A stretch of 64,000 nucleotides of DNA, from contig QUOL01000003.1 in NCBI GenBank assembly GCA_009761415.1, positions 1,488,001 to 1,552,000 on the forward strand. Reading direction: 5' to 3'. Position 1 is the first letter of the stretch. Every line of letters begins with the position of its first letter. Below are positions 1 through 12,444 of the stretch, in pieces. The DNA is from Sarcomyxa edulis (Eukaryota > Basidiomycota > Agaricomycetes > Agaricales > Mycenaceae). The translations under genes were made by a program, and so were the position numbers. The notes under the pieces are model-generated. The model ran no database searches and was not told the origin of the DNA. It saw nothing but the letters and a program-made list of their open reading frames with translations.

Positions 1-2207
1 GCGACGCTTTGTGCCGATGAGGCTATCAGGGGACAATGGCTTTCCGTTGACTTGATGGCGACCGCTCACCCCTGGGAAGATGCCATCTTTAGACACTGTA
101 TGGTCGAAGCTCGTCTTTCGGACATGCCGAGGGAAAGAGCGATGTTCGGGCGATGGGCCGTTCGACGATGGTATTCTAGTGAGACCATGCAGACCGGACG
201 AAGGGAGTGACGAGGGGGCAAAGGCAGGACTACTGTACGAGGATAGAGAGTGGTTAAAGTTTAATGAGCTCATATACCGCGATTCCGCCGAGTTTTCGAA
301 CGCTGTAGGTCCATTGACATCGGCTTGATCTTCGTATACAGAAGACAAATCAGAGCGGGAAGGATGAGGGAGATATGGAGGACTCCGTCGGCTGGCAGAC
401 AATAGCGATGAGCCTGGTATTGGTATACTCGAGGAGAGATTCTTCTCAGGTTTCGTGTCATCGTTAGAAGAGCTTGTGCGACCTTGTCCAAGTGTCGGGA
501 AAGTAAAGCGCCCATCAAATGACGGGGCAGTCATTCCGTGCTGGTCAAAGGTAGTTTGTGGAGGTGGGCGCGACCTCGACCTACTGGCAGGCCGCCAGTC
601 CATGGACAGTCGTGACCGTGATCGGCTCATAGCTCTCCAATCCATTTCAGCGACACTAATTCGGACAAGGTCAATAAACTAGCAAAATGGCGTTAGAATT
701 GCGCAACGTACTCATCGTCCTCCACACCGTCTTGATTTGTACCATCAAATCCAACGACACGAACCCTGCCTTTGCCCTTGTCTCGTCCACGTCCTCGTTC
801 GTCGTTTCCTTCATCGGAGCCAGAGGAACCGGAGGGCTGCGGAGGAGGTTTCGAGGACAACTCTTGCCGTTCTGCTGGCTCCTCGTCATTGCCTCCGGTC
901 CATTCAGCCAATAACTTAGCCTCTTCGTCTTCCTTCTTCTTCTTCAGAGCCAATGCCATCATTCGCCATGTTAGGTTCTCCATTCTCTGGGCATGAGGTA
1001 ATGTAGCTTTCGTCCTGGCATACATTTTCCATACCTGCGTAGCTAACGGATCGTCCTTAGCCAATTGCTCTGGATCATCGTTGCTAAGAGGCGACTGAAG
1101 ATCTGGGGAACCAGAGAGTCTGGGAGAAGTGAAAGGACTGGTTGCTGGGTCAGCCTGGGCGCCGAATACTTCATCATTGAAGATATCAGTGAACAATGCG
1201 GATTTCGAATCGGTAGTTGTTGCGGAATTAGGGGATCTGGGCGACAAACAGTGTATCGAGCCTCTGGATGAGCCAGTTCCTGGACCGACGGAATGTGTTG
1301 GGGAAAAAGTGAGATTCGGTGTGTCATATGGTATGGAGTTGTTGGAATTAGCGGATGCAGGGGACATCCAGAGAGATGGAGGGAGCCCTACGGCAGAGCG
1401 GTCAGTTGGGTATGCATGTCCGGAAGTATAATCGACAGGAGAACGGGATAGTAAGCCACTATGCGACTCGGAATCATAGCGCCCACCACCAGACGAAGTG
1501 TGGATATGACTGGGGATGGGCAAGGTTTTCCGGCCGTCATGCCGCCTGAGGCTGGCTGGCAACCGTGCTCCATCATCAGAAGGTCTTCCCTGCATACTGG
1601 AAGTGTCGATGGGGCGAGGACGGATATCTTGGAGATGGCGTATACTATCCTTTCCCTTGGAGCGGGCAACGTTGTTCGACGAAGTTGAGCGGGGAAGGGA
1701 TGGGGGTTTATGATGATAGGTAGATGTGGGGGTATATGAAGAAGGTGCCTGGGACCAAGAGCCGGTAGAACGATGGCTGGACTCTGAATGACCCATTACG
1801 TTTGGGTTATAGTGACCGTGGTAAGAAGGGGCAGGTAGACTGGAGGGTGTGCCGGGCGCCATGCTGCCGAGGACACCATTAGCGGCGAGGGCAGCGAATA
1901 CGGTTGGATTGAGAGGAGCAGAAAACAAGTGACTCCATTCGTTATTTGAAAAAGGCTGAATATTGGATGGGTCTGATGGATCAGGATGAATTGCGGAACG
2001 AGAGTGGGACATAAGGTAGTGGGGTGGTTGACCAGATGCCAAAGCAGCATTCTGAGACCAAGGGGAAGATTGAGAAGAAGTAGGCATTGAACCAGGATGG
2101 GGACTGAGTTCTGATGGGGTGGATAGACCGGTGTGATTCTGGAAAGAAGTATTTACTGTTGGACGAGCTGAAGGAGACCAGGGCTTTGTTGAGAGGGTAG
2201 GATCCAT
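1..2207 (-). CDS. GATA-type transcription factor, AreA/Nit2-like (3' end outside window)
   Basis: Sequence-specific nuclear regulator, by family most likely of nitrogen-source use. Exon 1 runs 2207 to 712 and a 56-base intron (656-711) joins it in frame to an open exon from 655 to the window edge, giving at least 717 residues. Near residues 415-445 it carries the fungal AreA/GATA-like domain (DUF1752), with the core [20 protein letters not shown] followed by TWRMMAL. A second family motif, [16 protein letters not shown], lies near residue 100, and [11 protein letters not shown] appears in exon 2. The rest is Ser/Pro/His-rich and looks disordered. The GATA zinc finger itself is not in view and should lie beyond the left edge. 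The start is the first ATG after the purine-rich leader. Assignment to the GATA family is firm; the nitrogen role is inferred. Confidence 0.88.
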
Positions 2208-4543
2208 AAAGCCTCACCAGGTGTTGTAGAGGCTAGAAACGAAGTAGAGAACCTGCGGAAAAAGCTGGAGGTAAACGCAGGTAAGCTTCAGGATGAGAAG
2301 GACAACTTGGTGAGTAGTCTACGAACGTAATAGGAGCGTTCTTGGCAACCCCTGGCACTGTTTTACGGTAAAAAAATACCTGAAAAACTGGAGGGATGTC
2401 AAAGTAGGAGGACAAGCGGTACGAGCAATTGACGGAGCAAGTATCGGAGGAAGTTGAGCAAGGGCAGCTAGGCAAGCAGGTCTACCAGGAGGGCTAGTCA
2501 GGTCGGTCCGTACAAGACCCCAGTCACCGCTTATGATCGTACTTTCTCTTCGGGGTCCTCTCACCCTCCCATTCGCACGGAATTCCGCCCTTTTTTTTCT
2601 GACGGAGCTCCCCCATCTCCAGCACGCAGTCCATGGATTGTCTATCTCTCTTCATCGCCATAGCCGTATTCGTGCCTGATATAATTTCACTATCTTTTTT
2701 TTCTATTCCCAAAGTTTCAGCCAAGGTTCATGTTTTTGCCTATTCAACAATCTCACATGCAATAATTATAGCCTTCGTCGCCCGGTTAGCCCCTCTCGCT
2801 AACTCAACCCATTAATCAATTTCGACCTCTTCGCCATCGTTGCCCACTTGTGTCCTTCGTGTTCCGCTCATCGCTGACATTTTCCCTCACTTTGCGTGGT
2901 CCCGCCCCCTCCGCCCGAATAGGACTTTCTATTGATGAACCGTACTTCCCCGGCTTTTCCCGAGATTTCGAATTCCGGATCTCTATGGCCATGGTTGTAT
3001 CCCCTCCATTCTTGGTATCAAAACAGCCAACTCCCCGGGGCCCTCACGTTGACTTGCTTTACGGCTTATTTCTTCGCGAACTTGTCTTTCTGCCGCACCA
3101 CTTCCATCGTTGCCCTCATTCCAATGACTATCATCTCTCTTCTTATTATGGCGCTTCCCGGAGGCAGTTCGGATGGGTCTTGGGGCCAACTCGTGGAGAG
3201 TAGATTTTTTGCTACCATTCTCGAAGCTCTCTAGAACACTATTTGTCCAAGCAGCCATCACCATCATCATTTTCGGCCTCCACTTTGCCTCCTTTTTTGA
3301 GTGATCTCCCTCGTTCTCGAATAAATCGTTCCTGGATTTCAATAACCTTCCATCAAACACGTCGATTTTGATTTGTCCGAGTACTATTTGAACTTTTCCA
3401 AAAAGTCCCTCTCCACAGCGGAAGAAACGAGAACTGCGTACGCAACAAAGACTGCAGCTGCTTCGCTCAGACCGTGGACACCGAGCCCCAGCTGCGCCAC
3501 CATCACCTCGAGGGCCCACGTTCGAAATCCCCTCTCGAGCTCTTCTAATCTCACGGGGCAAAAGGCCTTGGCTATATACGCGCATGCCTTTCGCGTGGTC
3601 CCTTGATCGAACGATCGTGTGGCGTGAGCCCGAACCGAATCTGCAGATACCAGAGCTTGACCGGAAAGTCATCATCATGCATTTGAACTTTAAGTATTAC
3701 GGTCGTAATGGGTGGCAAGGCTACTAACCCACAATCTTATCTCTCTATCTCTCTATCTCTCTATCCTCGGAGTGTCTACTATATACTGATACTGAGATCC
3801 CTTGATCCACGTTATCCTTATCGTACATGTCCACAGTATATAAAGTCAATGAAAACCGCCGTCCGTTAATAACATGCCCCACCCCCACAGCGCTCACGAT
3901 AATCCCACTCTTACTCTACCAGGCGCCAGAATTATCCCCGCATATGCCAACTCCACTTGACATGGTTACAAGCCGTCTAAGCCGTCTAACTATAACCCCA
4001 GGCCGTCTTTCGTTATACTCTGGGCTTCGTCCAAACAAAGCCACTGGGTCTCTTTTCGAATTCCCGAGTTATGTCCACACCAGTACAACGTCGACGGTCA
4101 CCTGAGTATCCGTACCACGAGCCGGCGTACCATATGGAACCTTTCTTGACAGTCTCGCGTTCCTGGATAGATCTCTTTCAGTGTCTTGCGCACACAGGCT
4201 CAACAGAGGCTTCTAGTCCGAGTCGGCAAGGAGGAGTGTAGAGGAAGCAGCGAACAATGACAAGGAGAAGAAAGGAGGGGACAAAATAACATCACCGTGC
4301 GTTTATCGCTCCATTCATCCTCTCAAGACCAAATCGTCACCTCCATAGAAACACCTAGTTGAGATCTACACATGCAACTGGAGACTCATCATAAGGTCCT
4401 TTAACAAACGTACCGATGGCGTCGCACTCCCTCCGTATGGATATGTACCTAGGATCCGCCCGCTCTGTCTATACGCGTCCCTGGGATACCTATACCTTCT
4501 TTCCTCCTATCACGCGCAGGCATCGAATGCCACGACCGCCACA
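2208..4543. other. Long upstream region of the GATA factor; no supported gene
   Basis: No open frame of more than about 230 codons here looks like protein. The + strand is purine-rich just upstream of the GATA start, and long pyrimidine runs follow at 2580-2900, as in fungal promoters and long 5' leaders. A + strand coiled-coil-like frame at 2193-2330 is reported as a finding. Confidence 0.5.
3739..3765. repeat. ATCTCTCT microsatellite
   Basis: Three tandem copies of an 8-base unit (ATCTCTCT) stand in the intergenic region between the GATA factor and the signal peptide peptidase. Confidence 0.8.
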
Positions 4544-6099
4544 TCAGTCTTCCTTAGACTTCGTATTTGTGTCCATCGGCGGTGAGTCATCTGATTCTTT
4601 TTTATTCTCTTCCGGATCGTCGCTCCAATTCCAGGCTTCCTTGAATTCCCCACGAATAACGGCCGTGATGAAGAAAGAGAGGATACAAGCGGGACTAGAT
4701 CCACGAATACGAAATGAAGTATATTCTTCACTCAGTATCCCCGGATATAAGGTATATATAAATTGCTCACCTGAGGTACAAAAGCGCTGGTTGCGCCTTC
4801 CCAAAGACATGCATCACTGTCATGGTCGTGATCAAACCTACCACATACGCGGTCAACGAAGCGTAGAAGTACGGTTTGGCGAAAGAATCGCTGTTACGGT
4901 TCAGAACTTGGCTGACAGAACGGTGATAGTCGAAACGTAGTGCCAAGGCGATGAAAGTTCCCGGTATCACCACGTCACCTAACCCGAGCATGGTGAATCC
5001 ACGTGCGTCTGAGAATGTTAATGATTTGGGCCAGAGAAGTTTAATAGGGATATCCAATTTTGTAGCCACGGTGACCATCTGTGAGGTGAGTGAGTACATA
5101 ATTTAATTATGGGCTTTGCTCATTGTGGGGACTTACGACTTCGGTACCGAAGACCCACCAGATGTCGTAGAAGAATAGACCGGAGAGTAGGATTGTACCT
5201 GGCAAGCGGAAACGATCAGGATATTGGCATGTTAAGACCCAACTGTGGAACCTGTGGACAACGTACCTGTTTTGAAGGAGTCAATTTTGAGTAGAGACAG
5301 CGCATTGTGCGAGAATGACATCGAGAGTATGTCGGTGAGCAGTACCGATCTACGGCTAGCAGTGGAGAAAGTATAGAGGACCGAGGGCAAGGCTCCGAGA
5401 GGGAACAGGACCAACGAAGGTGTTCTCCACGATAACGAGATTAGCTCTGCGATACAGCATCGAGTCAGTAAAGTTATTGCTAGTTTGCCTCGACGTAAGT
5501 TGGAATGGTCTTCACCTTTGGTGGCTTTTTTGACGACTAGCGTCGACTTGTCAAATTTTTTCCATCGAGCGTCACCAAGGAGGAATCTAGTCAAAGATAT
5601 AGAAGACTGGCTAAGAGTTGAGAACAGCCATTTGACACGGAGGCGGAAATTCATTTACCTTCCATACACTTCCCACTCCAGTAAGAGAGAAATACCATCC
5701 AAGCAGCCAATTGATCCATTCGGTGCCGAAATATTTAACGATCGTGTAGAGACCGAAGAGAGTTACGGATCCAATCTTCCTTGCCCATGAGTTTAGCGCG
5801 GAGTACACGTTGACGGAACGTTAACTCGTAGATGAAAAACGCACAACTGGGAAAAGCCACGCGTCTCCGGAAGACATTCGATCGGGAATGTCTTCTTCGT
5901 CATCCTCGTCCCTTGGAGAACCATCCCGTGGTTTCGGAGTCTACGAGTATGCAGTAGGTAATGATGAGAAGAAGAGTCGTCGCGAACGAAGAGGTGTACC
6001 TGCCGGCAGAGAACCAAATGAACCGGCGTATATAGAAGCACTCGCTAGACTGAGGAGCCCCGCATACGAAGACAGTAAGTCCCAGTCCAGATCGTTCAT
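4544..6099 (-). CDS. Signal peptide peptidase (intramembrane aspartyl protease)
   Basis: Presenilin-type GxGD protease that cuts remnant signal peptides within the ER membrane. The three family motifs are present in order: FFYDIWWVFGTEV (first catalytic Asp), LGLGDVVIPG (second catalytic Asp) and the C-terminal QPALLYL (PAL motif). Eight exons are proposed: 6099-6000, 5894-5845, 5775-5659, 5606-5516, 5446-5267, 5198-5137, 5078-4771 and 4694-4544. They sum to 1059 nt, or 352 residues, the usual SPP size. The protein is hydrophobic with several membrane segments and an acidic, Lys-rich C-terminal tail. The acceptor of exon 2 (gaag at 5895) is weak. The better-looking tag at 5941 breaks the frame, so this one junction is uncertain. 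Family assignment is firm. Confidence 0.9.
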
Positions 6100-7144
6100 T
6101 GACAGTGACTTGAAGGGATTACAGATTCTAGACGGCAAGCGCCGGCATCGCCTGAGACAGTGAGAGGACCTGTGACGTGTGACGTGTCGGTCGTGTTTGG
6201 TACAGAAGCTAATCGCCTCGGGGCAACGTCGGGCTCAATCTCAGCCTTCTGCCTCAACGTTTGCACAACTTTTGCACAACTTGAAGATCATCTTTGCTCG
6301 TACATCAGTACGGACCTTGCATCTCAAGGTCACATCGAGCCCACGAGGACAGCTTTAGACAGTCTTTGGTGTCAAGCTGTGCGCGCTCTGCGCTTCCTAT
6401 TCGGTTCGAGGTAGGCAAATTTTCTGGTATATCACCATACTGTCGTGTAGAGGCTCAACCTTCAGAAACGAGATGATCTCTTCAGAGTGTGTCGAGTTAC
6501 TTCCCATAGCTAAAAGCATAGCGACGGTCGATCGCCAAACTTACTCTTCGAATCGACCTTTGACTATTCAATCGTGGCCTCCCCTCCTTGTGCAACTATA
6601 TGTCCTCGCGGGAGTCATCAGACTAACTTTGAGGGAGTCGATATCGATATCGTTCACCGAATTTGTTTAGTACGTGACTTAAAGTCGGACCTGCGCAGCA
6701 ACTACGCAGTTTCGTTTCCGGCTGAAAATCGAAGGTGAATAGATTTCTTCGCCCCTCTTGGTAGATAGGCTCTTACTTCCATGATAATGAATATAGCTAT
6801 ACAAACTGCGGGCGGCTGTTTGGAGTAAACGTTGAAGCCAAATAAGTAAGTCGTGTGGCCATTTTATGCCTGCGCACAACCTGCGCAAGGACTGTGGCCT
6901 TGAGATTCATATAGGTATGGCTCCTATACGATTACGTTTCTATACGTTCATACAGGCTCATAGCACGCTTTCATTAGGCCGAGCCCCATGTGGCCGTGCG
7001 TCTCAGAATCCATGACGCGGTCATGACGCTGCCGTGGCTCATTTGATCCATAAAAGAAAAATCAAGACCGTTATTTTCTTTTCAACTTTCTGCCTTTTAC
7101 TCCCACTTTCAAAAAAGCAGCCGTTCAACGTTCCCCAGACAATC
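6100..7144. other. Intergenic, divergent promoters
   Basis: About 1 kb between the divergently transcribed signal peptide peptidase and Ser/Ala-rich protein genes. It contains a short direct repeat of gtgacgt near 6171-6187 and a 12-base palindrome, gatatcgatatc, near 6638. A TATA-like tccataaaag lies about 100 bases upstream of the 7145 start. I see no gene. Confidence 0.45.
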
Positions 7145-7719
7145 ATGCGTTTCTCCATTTGTCTCTTCGCTCTCTCTGCTCTCTCTGCTGCCGTGAGTCC
7201 AACCTGCCCAAAGCCAGGCCAGATCCTCTTATTGACTTCCATATCCTATGCGTAGTATGCACAGACATCCACAGCCCCGTTGGCCTCCAGTGCATCCAGC
7301 ATTTTGAGCAGCGAGTCAGCCAGTGCATCCAGCGTCGTCAGCGCCGCTTCCAGTGCCTCCGTCGCTCAATCCGCGGCAGGCTCTGGAGCTAGCTCCAGTG
7401 CTTCCGTCGCTTCTTCCAGTGCCTCCGTTGCCGCATCCAGCGCATCTCGCGCAGCCAGCTCTTCAGGAAGCTTGGCCAACTCGATCTCTTCTGCAGCATC
7501 TAGCATAGCATCCGCTGGCGCAAGCGCACGTTCCTCCCTTTCGTCTGCTGCCTCATCTGCTGCGTGCGTTATCTTGATCTTTGTTCTCGTTTCAAGCCTT
7601 ACTAATGATGACACAGTGCATCCGCCACGAGCGCTGCTGCAAACGATGCCGCTTCGTCCAGAAATATCAACGCTGTTGCTGGACTCGCTGCCCTTGGGCT
7701 CGCTGCTCTAGCCCTCTAG
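7145..7719 (+). CDS. Small secreted Ser/Ala-rich protein, probable GPI anchor
   Basis: Exons 7145-7192, 7256-7563 and 7617-7719 sum to 459 nt, or 152 residues. The N-terminus, MRFSICLFALSALSAAYA, is a clear signal peptide split from the mature part by the first intron. The body is an almost pure Ser/Ala low-complexity stretch (repeats such as ASSSASVA) with many potential O-mannosylation sites. The C-terminus, NAVAGLAALGLAALAL, is a hydrophobic tail ending the protein, as expected for GPI attachment. The second intron has a good branch site (actaat) before its acceptor. The protein resembles short cell-wall or surface proteins of fungi; no enzymatic domain is visible and no function can be assigned. 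Confidence 0.8.
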
Positions 7720-8768
7720 ATGCTTCTCACCGTCGATCCACACACCCAGCGCTTCACGTCTTTCCTTTTACTTAACCTTCATCGGTCAAAATAATTTGAT
7801 AGTTTGAAACGTTGGACATGGCACTATTTCGGGAATTCGAATTCTTACATACATTACATACCGCTGCTACATCAATTTTCGTCAATCACAATATACCTCG
7901 TGTGTTTGACAAGCAACCATGAGATATGGGAGTGAAAGTCTATGCACTGTATTACGAATCAGCATTACTAGGAGTTTTTCAGATGTATATCACTCGATCA
8001 AGATGTACACGCTATCAGGCGGCACATTTCGAGTTTTGGGGACGCAGATTTAGGTAGCAACAGCATGTATATAACGACCTATGCCAATCTCAAGAATCGA
8101 CTTTCTCCCCCCCGTAGGTGACAAATAATTTCTCATGACCCGCTATGACGAGTCTTCACTTCCGTCGTAGGGTACAGACTGACTTACTCCCAGGTTTCAC
8201 GTACGCGTCGCCTCAGAAACAGCTCTTGGATTATCCGCTCTGTATTCCAAAAGGCTGAGAGGCAACTCGAGGGACGAGTCTCAACGTGAATGTCAGCCAC
8301 GAGATGACTAAAAAGGTACGGCGCAGTGAAAATGCCAGTCCAGAATTTCACGTCAGAAGGGAAAAGTGAGGTTATCGATAGCCGGAAGACTCTTCGAAGA
8401 GGCACTACTCGGATCCGACTGTTTTCTCCGGTGGCATGCCTGGGAATCTCAAGTCAGGTGAATGCGTCATGTCGGAACAAGTATGGAAAGCGAAGACAAA
8501 GCGAAGAGGTAAAAGAAATCAAGATGATCATCATGGGGCCCTTCCACATGTACTCACCTGCTAGAATAGAGCATGAAGATACTCACCTGACTCTCGAGGG
8601 CTCGGGCTGCTCGACAACTTATGTCCAAGAACAAAAGCGGTTGTTTGGCATTACCTGATCTGAGAAACAATGACGTCAAGTGAGGATGAATGTCGAATGA
8701 AAGCTGTTGGGAAGTTGCAAGAAAGTTAAATAGAAGATCCCAAGAAGAAATATTATGAAGCATATGGG
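7720..8768. other. Convergent intergenic region; no supported gene
   Basis: This kilobase lies between the 3' ends of the Ser/Ala-rich protein gene and the first methyltransferase. Several donor-like gtgagt sites occur on the minus strand near 8560-8595, perhaps spliced 3' UTR, but no coherent reading frame was found. Confidence 0.4.
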
Positions 8769-10153
8769 TCACACGGACGACGACGTCTTCAATCCATATG
8801 CTATCCTCCAATGCGTATATTGCTCGAATGTTTCCCGCTCTTTCGCGATTTCTTCATCCCAAGCCGCGACCATTTCCGCAGAGAATCCACTCTCGAGCAT
8901 TTTTGGCTGTACTGCTTGAGCTAGATCCTGATAGTTCCAACACAGAGATCGCCATTAGTCTCGAAGAGAGGATTCGACAAAGAGACAAGGACATACGCGA
9001 CTGTTTATAAATCCGAGACGTCCTATCTCATCGCCATTTCTGCCCAGTTGGCAGGGACTGAAATAGTCGAAGCATTGAACTTCTTGAAAACCCCCATGCT
9101 CTTGTAGTAAAGTATCGACAGGCTTATATGTAGGACTCTGCGCTGCTTTCAACCAAGTCCACATAAGTCCTGCATACCACGAGTGGCTCTGGTTTCTATC
9201 GTCACTGCCGAACGTCGTGAGAGGAGTCAATGGGAACAGAGGCTTCTTATCCTTATCGCGAATTTCGATGTCGGCATCGGAAAGAAGAACGATGCCACCT
9301 GTGTTGGAAAGAAGTGAAAACATGTCACGCGATAAGAAGTTCAAAGCCTCACCTGGTGTCAGACAGTCATTGATCGTGCTTACCAAGGCTTGAGGGTCTG
9401 CCATCTGTAAGGAAGAGATGCTATCGGGGTACAGGTCATCTCAACAGCGTAGACTCACATGCTGAACAACGAGTCGGCACCAAATTAGGTCAGCCTTGCC
9501 TTTGAATTGCGGGAGGCCTTGTCTGAGATCCTCTTGTACGAACCTGAAAACCCAGGACGTTAAATTTAGGGCGTCAAATGTCCCATTTGGAGCACTGACT
9601 GAACGTTCGGGGGAGGAGAACTATGTCTCGAGTTGTCAGGATGTTTTAGATGTCATGACAAGACAACTTACGAATTGTTGTTTTGAGCGACGTCGATTCC
9701 GATGAAGTCTGCATCAGGGAACGCTTCAGCCATTTCAACAGTCCTATGGACACATCAGAATACACCTTCGTTCAAATATATGACAGTTCACGAACCATAT
9801 CCCCGATCCGCAGCCGATGTCCAGAACCAGAGCACGTCTCCCTTCCTTCGATTGTAAGGCTTGACGAATCTGTGAGTCAAGGCTGGGAGGATATAATCCT
9901 CCAACAAAGAGGCGCCACATAGCATGCTGAGTCGACAACCTCTGATGTCATGGATTGTCAGGGGGACAGCACAGGCGACAATTCTGAAAGCCCCCTCACG
10001 TCTAATTCTGGTGAGTCTGCGGGGAGTGTGTATTCCTGCATAGATAGTAAATCGATGAACTAATGACATTAAGACTGCAGAACAACTTACCTCAGTCACA
10101 CCATTCATGCCTCGGCCGTGAAGGTCCTTGAGATGGCCTGTTGTTATCGACAT
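8769..10153 (-). CDS. SAM-dependent methyltransferase, tandem copy 1
   Basis: Class I (Rossmann) methyltransferase of a type common in Agaricomycetes. Motif I, LVLDIGCGSGIW, binds S-adenosylmethionine. It is followed by motif II FIGIDVAQ and the QEDLRQGLP and LIWCRLV strands. Eight exons fit exactly: 10153-10091, 10035-10000, 9941-9796, 9743-9672, 9543-9459, 9404-9353, 9298-8997 and 8927-8769. They total 915 nt (304 residues) with all phases consistent. The start context MSITTGHLKDLHGRGMN matches the neighbouring copy (MPNPLTPLKDHHGRGVN). The substrate is unknown; homologues occur both in and outside secondary-metabolite loci. It shares intron positions with the next gene, so the pair arose by tandem duplication. 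Confidence 0.87.
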
Positions 10154-10467
10154 TACGATGAGACTTTAGGAGGATTGACTAGGGACAGAGCTCGAGCGTG
10201 TCTCGAAACCCACAGGAAATGGGGGACTGGAAGTTAGTTTCTGGTCATCGCCTAGATGGAAAGGAGTCTTTATACACACGAAAGACTTCGACCGACTGAT
10301 AACCGATCTCCATGTTTTTGCTGGAATGTTATGTTCATGTTAAAACAGGAAAATACACACCCGGAGAAGATCATGTCAGATTCTTTAGACAGGCGTGTCT
10401 TTATTTCAACTGGTTCTTCGCTTGCGACCGGCTATAATCGGGAACACGACCGATATTGTCCATTGAT
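10154..10467. other. Intergenic between the two methyltransferases
   Basis: About 310 bases holding the promoter of copy 1 and the 3' end of copy 2. No other feature is seen. Confidence 0.5.
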
Positions 10468-11857
10468 TCAGCCGAGGCTCTTCAATGCAGATGCCACTCT
10501 GCATCGCGTATACATGCGTCTTGTGCAGAGTTCCTTCTCAATCTCCGTTATCCAATCCTCGACCACAGCATTGGACATCCCACTCTCCAAGATTTTGAGT
10601 TTGAAAGCTTGTACGAGGCCCTAAGTATTTGATAATATCATCAACAGGCGGCATGCTCGATCTCGATATAGATGTACACGCACCCGATTATTCTCATACG
10701 CTATACTTCCCATCTCATCATCTTCCTTATCAGGACGATGCATGGGAACGAAGAAATCACTGCACTCAATTGCGCTAAACCCACCATGATCCGCGAGAAG
10801 GATATCGACAGCTTTATACTTCGGACTCTGCGCCAACTCGTACCACAAGCCACGGTAGCCTGCCCACCACGAACGATTGCCAGGAGCACCATCCTGAGTA
10901 TCATACTTCATGAATGGAGTCAATGGTAGTAGGACATTCTTGTCTTCGTCGTATACCTTGCCGTCAATGTCGGAAAGAATGACAAGACCCCCTGAGGTAT
11001 GTGCAGTGAATATATGACTGACGTGTATACCTGCATTTCAAGCTCACCTGGCTTCAAACATGATGAGATCGTTGCAACTAGGCCCTGTGGGTCTGCCATC
11101 TACGAGTACCGGTCAACAGCATACGCATACAACCCTCAGAAAACCCACTAACATGAAAAACAACGAGACGACAGTTGATCAGATCTGCCTGGCCATGAAA
11201 CGCCGCTAGACCCTCTCGAATATCTTGTTGCATAAACCTACAGACAAGTTAGTGACTCGAGATGATGGCGACGGATAATTGATTACCTGACATTTGTTGG
11301 AACATTCCTACGGATCGTCAGTCAGTCAGGTCACGATGCCATGCCAGTGTATGGGATCAGACTTACGATGGGTAACGTGGGACTACTAAGTCCAACCCGA
11401 CTACTTCAACATCGGGAAATTCTTCGCTCATTTCCACCGTCCTTTCCTCTGTAGATTAATATGATAGTAAATCAAGAGGTCCTGAAATCATACTTACCAT
11501 ATTCCTGATCCACAGCCAATATCAAGTACAAGAGAACGTTCCCCGTTTTTACGTTCCAAACCCTTGCTGATTACTTCATTCAAGCTGCGAGGATATAGCC
11601 CTGCAAGAAAGGTGCGCCATAACTTATGTTGACGTGACAGTCTCTGCATAAGATGGTCATTGAAAACAATACATATAGTATCCTCACGCATATGAGACTT
11701 ACGTCCATCTCTGCCTGGTCCGCAGGGAGTGTGTATTCCTGAGTAGAGATAATCATATACGACAAGGTTTTCGGAGCCTCGGTGTGTCACTCACTTTCGT
11801 GATCGTATTTACTCCACGGCCGTGGTGATCCTTCAAAGGAGTCAAGGGATTCGGCAT
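10468..11857 (-). CDS. SAM-dependent methyltransferase, tandem copy 2
   Basis: Paralogue of the gene at 8769-10153 with the same exon pattern and order of motifs. It has an N-terminal DHHGRGVN, then EYTLPAD, the SAM-binding LVLDIGCGSGIW, GLDLVVP (motif II), LINCRLVVFHMADPQGL and GGLVILSDIDG. The last exon begins after an acceptor at about 10622 and encodes the C-terminal helices ending in SALKSLG before the stop at 10468. Divergence from copy 1 is substantial in the C-terminal, substrate-facing half while the SAM-binding core is kept, suggesting an old duplication with possible change of substrate. No ORF-breaking change was seen. Confidence 0.85.
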
Positions 11858-12444
11858 AGTTGGCAGCGATCGTCGACGCAGAGGTCGAGAAAGGAGGGGA
11901 GCAAGATATATATGTGTCTTCAGTCTTTTATATCCCACGCACCGTCAAAGTTGATTGTGAATTGAGGGAGGCTGTTGTCGTAAACCCCGGCCCTGATCAA
12001 GACCGGTCCGAGATAGGTCTCTGATAGAGAATGGGAACATGCCCTTCATTTTGAGAGATGAATGTGTTACTGAATAGAATTTGTCGGAGCAAATGGTAAT
12101 AAGTTCTAGACCACGTACAGCGAGACCTGTCACGCTGTACAGCGTTGGTGCCAGTGTGCACGGCCACAAAAAAGCACAGAAGCGATCGTTCGAACATCGA
12201 CGAATGAAGATTCGTGGAACTGAAATTCCCAAGAATTCTTGAAGCATGGTATGACAATGGTGGTGTGATCATATCATTCATATCGAAAGGTTGATAAACT
12301 TGGATTGAAAGAAGGACTCGGATCCGATTCGGTTCAGAGATAATTGATTCAAGTTCCCACGCAGTATTTGGTATCGAGGAATTTGGCAAACACGATTCAT
12401 CAATATCACATGCAGCGTATCCAATTTCGACCTATGTGCAGAAC
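11858..12444. other. Intergenic; promoter of methyltransferase copy 2 and 3' end of the mannanase gene
   Basis: About 590 bases. A minus-strand frame at 11945-12389 is open but low in protein-like character. I see no gene. Confidence 0.4.

Noticed and set aside
2983..3678. 231-codon minus-strand open frame
   Set aside because: Arg/Ser/Gly-rich with no domain-like features, no splice context, and located in pyrimidine-rich promoter DNA.
8554..8811. Minus-strand frame with nearby gtgagt sites, looking like a small gene
   Set aside because: It overlaps the final exon of methyltransferase copy 1 in another frame; the sites may belong to its 3' UTR.
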